Assembly (NCBI GenBank): GCA_018902765.1
Contig: JAHIQC010000200.1
Span: forward strand, 1 to 5,736
Source of the DNA: Actinomycetota bacterium
GTDB lineage: Bacteria; Actinomycetota; Coriobacteriia; Anaerosomatales; JAHIQC01
Direction of reading: 5' to 3'
Length of the DNA: 5,736 bases
The notes below the pieces were generated by a model that saw only the letters and a list, made by a program, of their open reading frames with translations, made no database searches and was not told the DNA's origin. Positions 5,259 to 5,736 of this stretch are shown piece by piece. Both the position numbers and the translations under genes were made by a program. The stretch's first letter is position 1, and every line of letters begins with the position of its first letter.

Positions 5259-5275
5259 TTCGAATTCCCTTGGGG
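5259..5275 (+). repeat. Attachment-like core 3, integrase-proximal
   Basis: This is the 17-bp TTCGAATTCCCTTGGGG shared by all three cores. Unlike cores 1 and 2 it continues as CGCAAACC, not GCACCA, so the common segment ends here. Its left flank is the right-end block; its right flank leads in 97 bp to the stop codon of the tyrosine recombinase gene. This is the position expected of an element-side (attP- or attI-like) site. Confidence 0.6.
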
Positions 5276-5337
5276 CGCAAACCGCCGCTAGGTGACGGGA
5301 AGAGCACAACAGGCCACGGCGCGGCGCGCTCGGTGTG

Positions 5338-5359
5338 CTGGCTGCCGTTGCGGCGCCAG
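5338..5359 (-). terminator. Possible stem-loop downstream of the integrase gene
   Basis: On the minus strand CTGGC-GCCG, a CAA loop and CGGC-A-GCCAG form a 9-bp stem with one bulged A, beginning 13 nt past the integrase stop. There is no U-tract. The position suits a terminator that keeps integrase transcription from crossing the attachment-like core. Confidence 0.4.
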
Positions 5360-5372
5360 AGCCAATATGCCT

Positions 5373-5736
5373 CTAGATCCCAATCGCATCCGACAACGTC
5401 GCCATCGCCCCGCGCGCCGTCTCTTCCGACAGGTGCCCGTAGATATCGGCCGTGATTGCGATGCTCGCATGTCCGAGCAGCTCCGACACCGCCTTCAGGT
5501 GCACGCCGTTCTCAAGCCATGTGGTGGCTGCAGAGTGACGCAGCGTGTGCACTGCAACGTCCGTCAACGCCGCAGCGCTTGCCGCAGCCTTGACCGCGCG
5601 AAGGATGTTCTGCGGTTCGACCGTGGTTCCGCTCTCGGTCGTGAACACGTACTCGGACTCGATCCAGACGCTCCCGGCCGCCAACCGCTCGGCCGCCTGC
5701 CGTTTGCGATGTGCCTTGATCATCGCAACCACGGAA
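5373..5736 (-). CDS. Tyrosine recombinase/integrase, C-terminal catalytic part (cut by window edge)
   Basis: The visible C-terminal ~120 residues are the catalytic domain of a phage-type tyrosine recombinase. Seen in order are YVFTTESGTTVEPQNI, the HTLRHSAAT box with catalytic His and Arg, LLGHAS with the second-box His, and the nucleophile in ITADIYGH (Tyr), then a short tail after the tyrosine. The first catalytic Arg and the N-terminal DNA-binding domains lie beyond the window. The frame stays open to the last base, so the GTG at 5732 is not taken as the start. The gene's 3' end faces the tRNA-like core 97 bp away. The motifs fit the integrases of genomic islands and actinophages better than integron IntI, whose extra helix I do not see. 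It is the obvious candidate for acting on the three cores. Confidence 0.9.
   Translation of the reverse strand, partial: SVVAMIKAHRKRQAAERLAAGSVWIESEYVFTTESGTTVEPQNILRAVKAAASAAALTDVAVHTLRHSAATTWLENGVHLKAVSELLGHASIAITADIYGHLSEETARGAMATLSDAIGI

Larger units (their letters stand above)
5128..5275. repeat. Right-end block, copy 2 (148 bp)
   Basis: This is the second copy of the block at 2679-2816, with the same order: 12-mers GATTTGGTGCCC at 5128-5139 and 5140-5151, AAA, inverted repeats, spacer, core. It is 10 bp longer because CAATAGTCAC is duplicated in tandem (5225-5234, 5235-5244). CCC precedes the first 12-mer, hinting at a third partial unit. Similarity to the first copy stops exactly after TTGGGG at 5275, where integrase-side DNA begins. 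Confidence 0.8.

Noticed and set aside
5128..5275. CRISPR array or iteron-type replication origin
   Set aside because: There are only two or three repeat units, no regular unique spacers, and no cas or replication gene nearby.

Overview
The window is high-GC bacterial DNA with actinobacterial-looking features: GC-rich codons, a GTG start, and stem-loops without U-tracts. The gene content is a PerR-type regulator, a heme catalase, a TudS-related Fe-S protein, DUF302 and ECF transporter parts. It suggests an Actinomycetota lineage of anaerobic or microaerobic habit, possibly Coriobacteriia-like. That placement is inference; the window contains no phylogenetic marker.

The layout is modular. A tRNA-3'-end-like core, TTCGAATTCCCTTGGGG, occurs three times in the same orientation (153, 2800 and 5259). 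Cores 1 and 2 are followed by the same ~60-bp left-end block (GGCACCA, a CAGGTC/GACCTG hairpin, then GAAATCGGGC at matched spacing). Cores 2 and 3 are preceded by the same 138-148-bp right-end block (tandem 12-mers GATTTGGTGCCC, then iterated 17-23-bp inverted repeats). The cores therefore delimit two tandem units of about 2.65 kb and 2.46 kb with matching ends and unrelated cargo. Right of core 3 the sequence changes to the 3' end of a tyrosine recombinase gene on the minus strand, which runs off the window edge.

Unit 1 (153-2799) starts with non-coding DNA rich in TGGTGCCC motifs. It then carries a minus-strand two-gene operon (DUF302 protein, then TudS-related putative desulfidase, ATGA overlap). 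Head-to-head with this is the 5'-truncated C-terminal half of an ECF-type ABC ATPase on the plus strand. About 350 bp without a recognisable gene follows.

Unit 2 (2800-5258) is a compact peroxide-defence module: promoter, a 29-bp palindromic operator, perR, katA and a strong stem-loop terminator. PerR keeps every metal-binding residue of the family, and the catalase keeps all catalytic residues. The unit carries its own promoter and regulator and so should work wherever it lands.

The most notable reading is a tandem array of integrase-less cargo units at a tRNA-like attachment sequence, served by one adjacent tyrosine recombinase. It resembles cis-mobilizable-element accretion or an integron-like cassette array, but the recombination sites are not attC-like. 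Activity is not demonstrated. The repeat structure is seen directly; the mechanism is inference.
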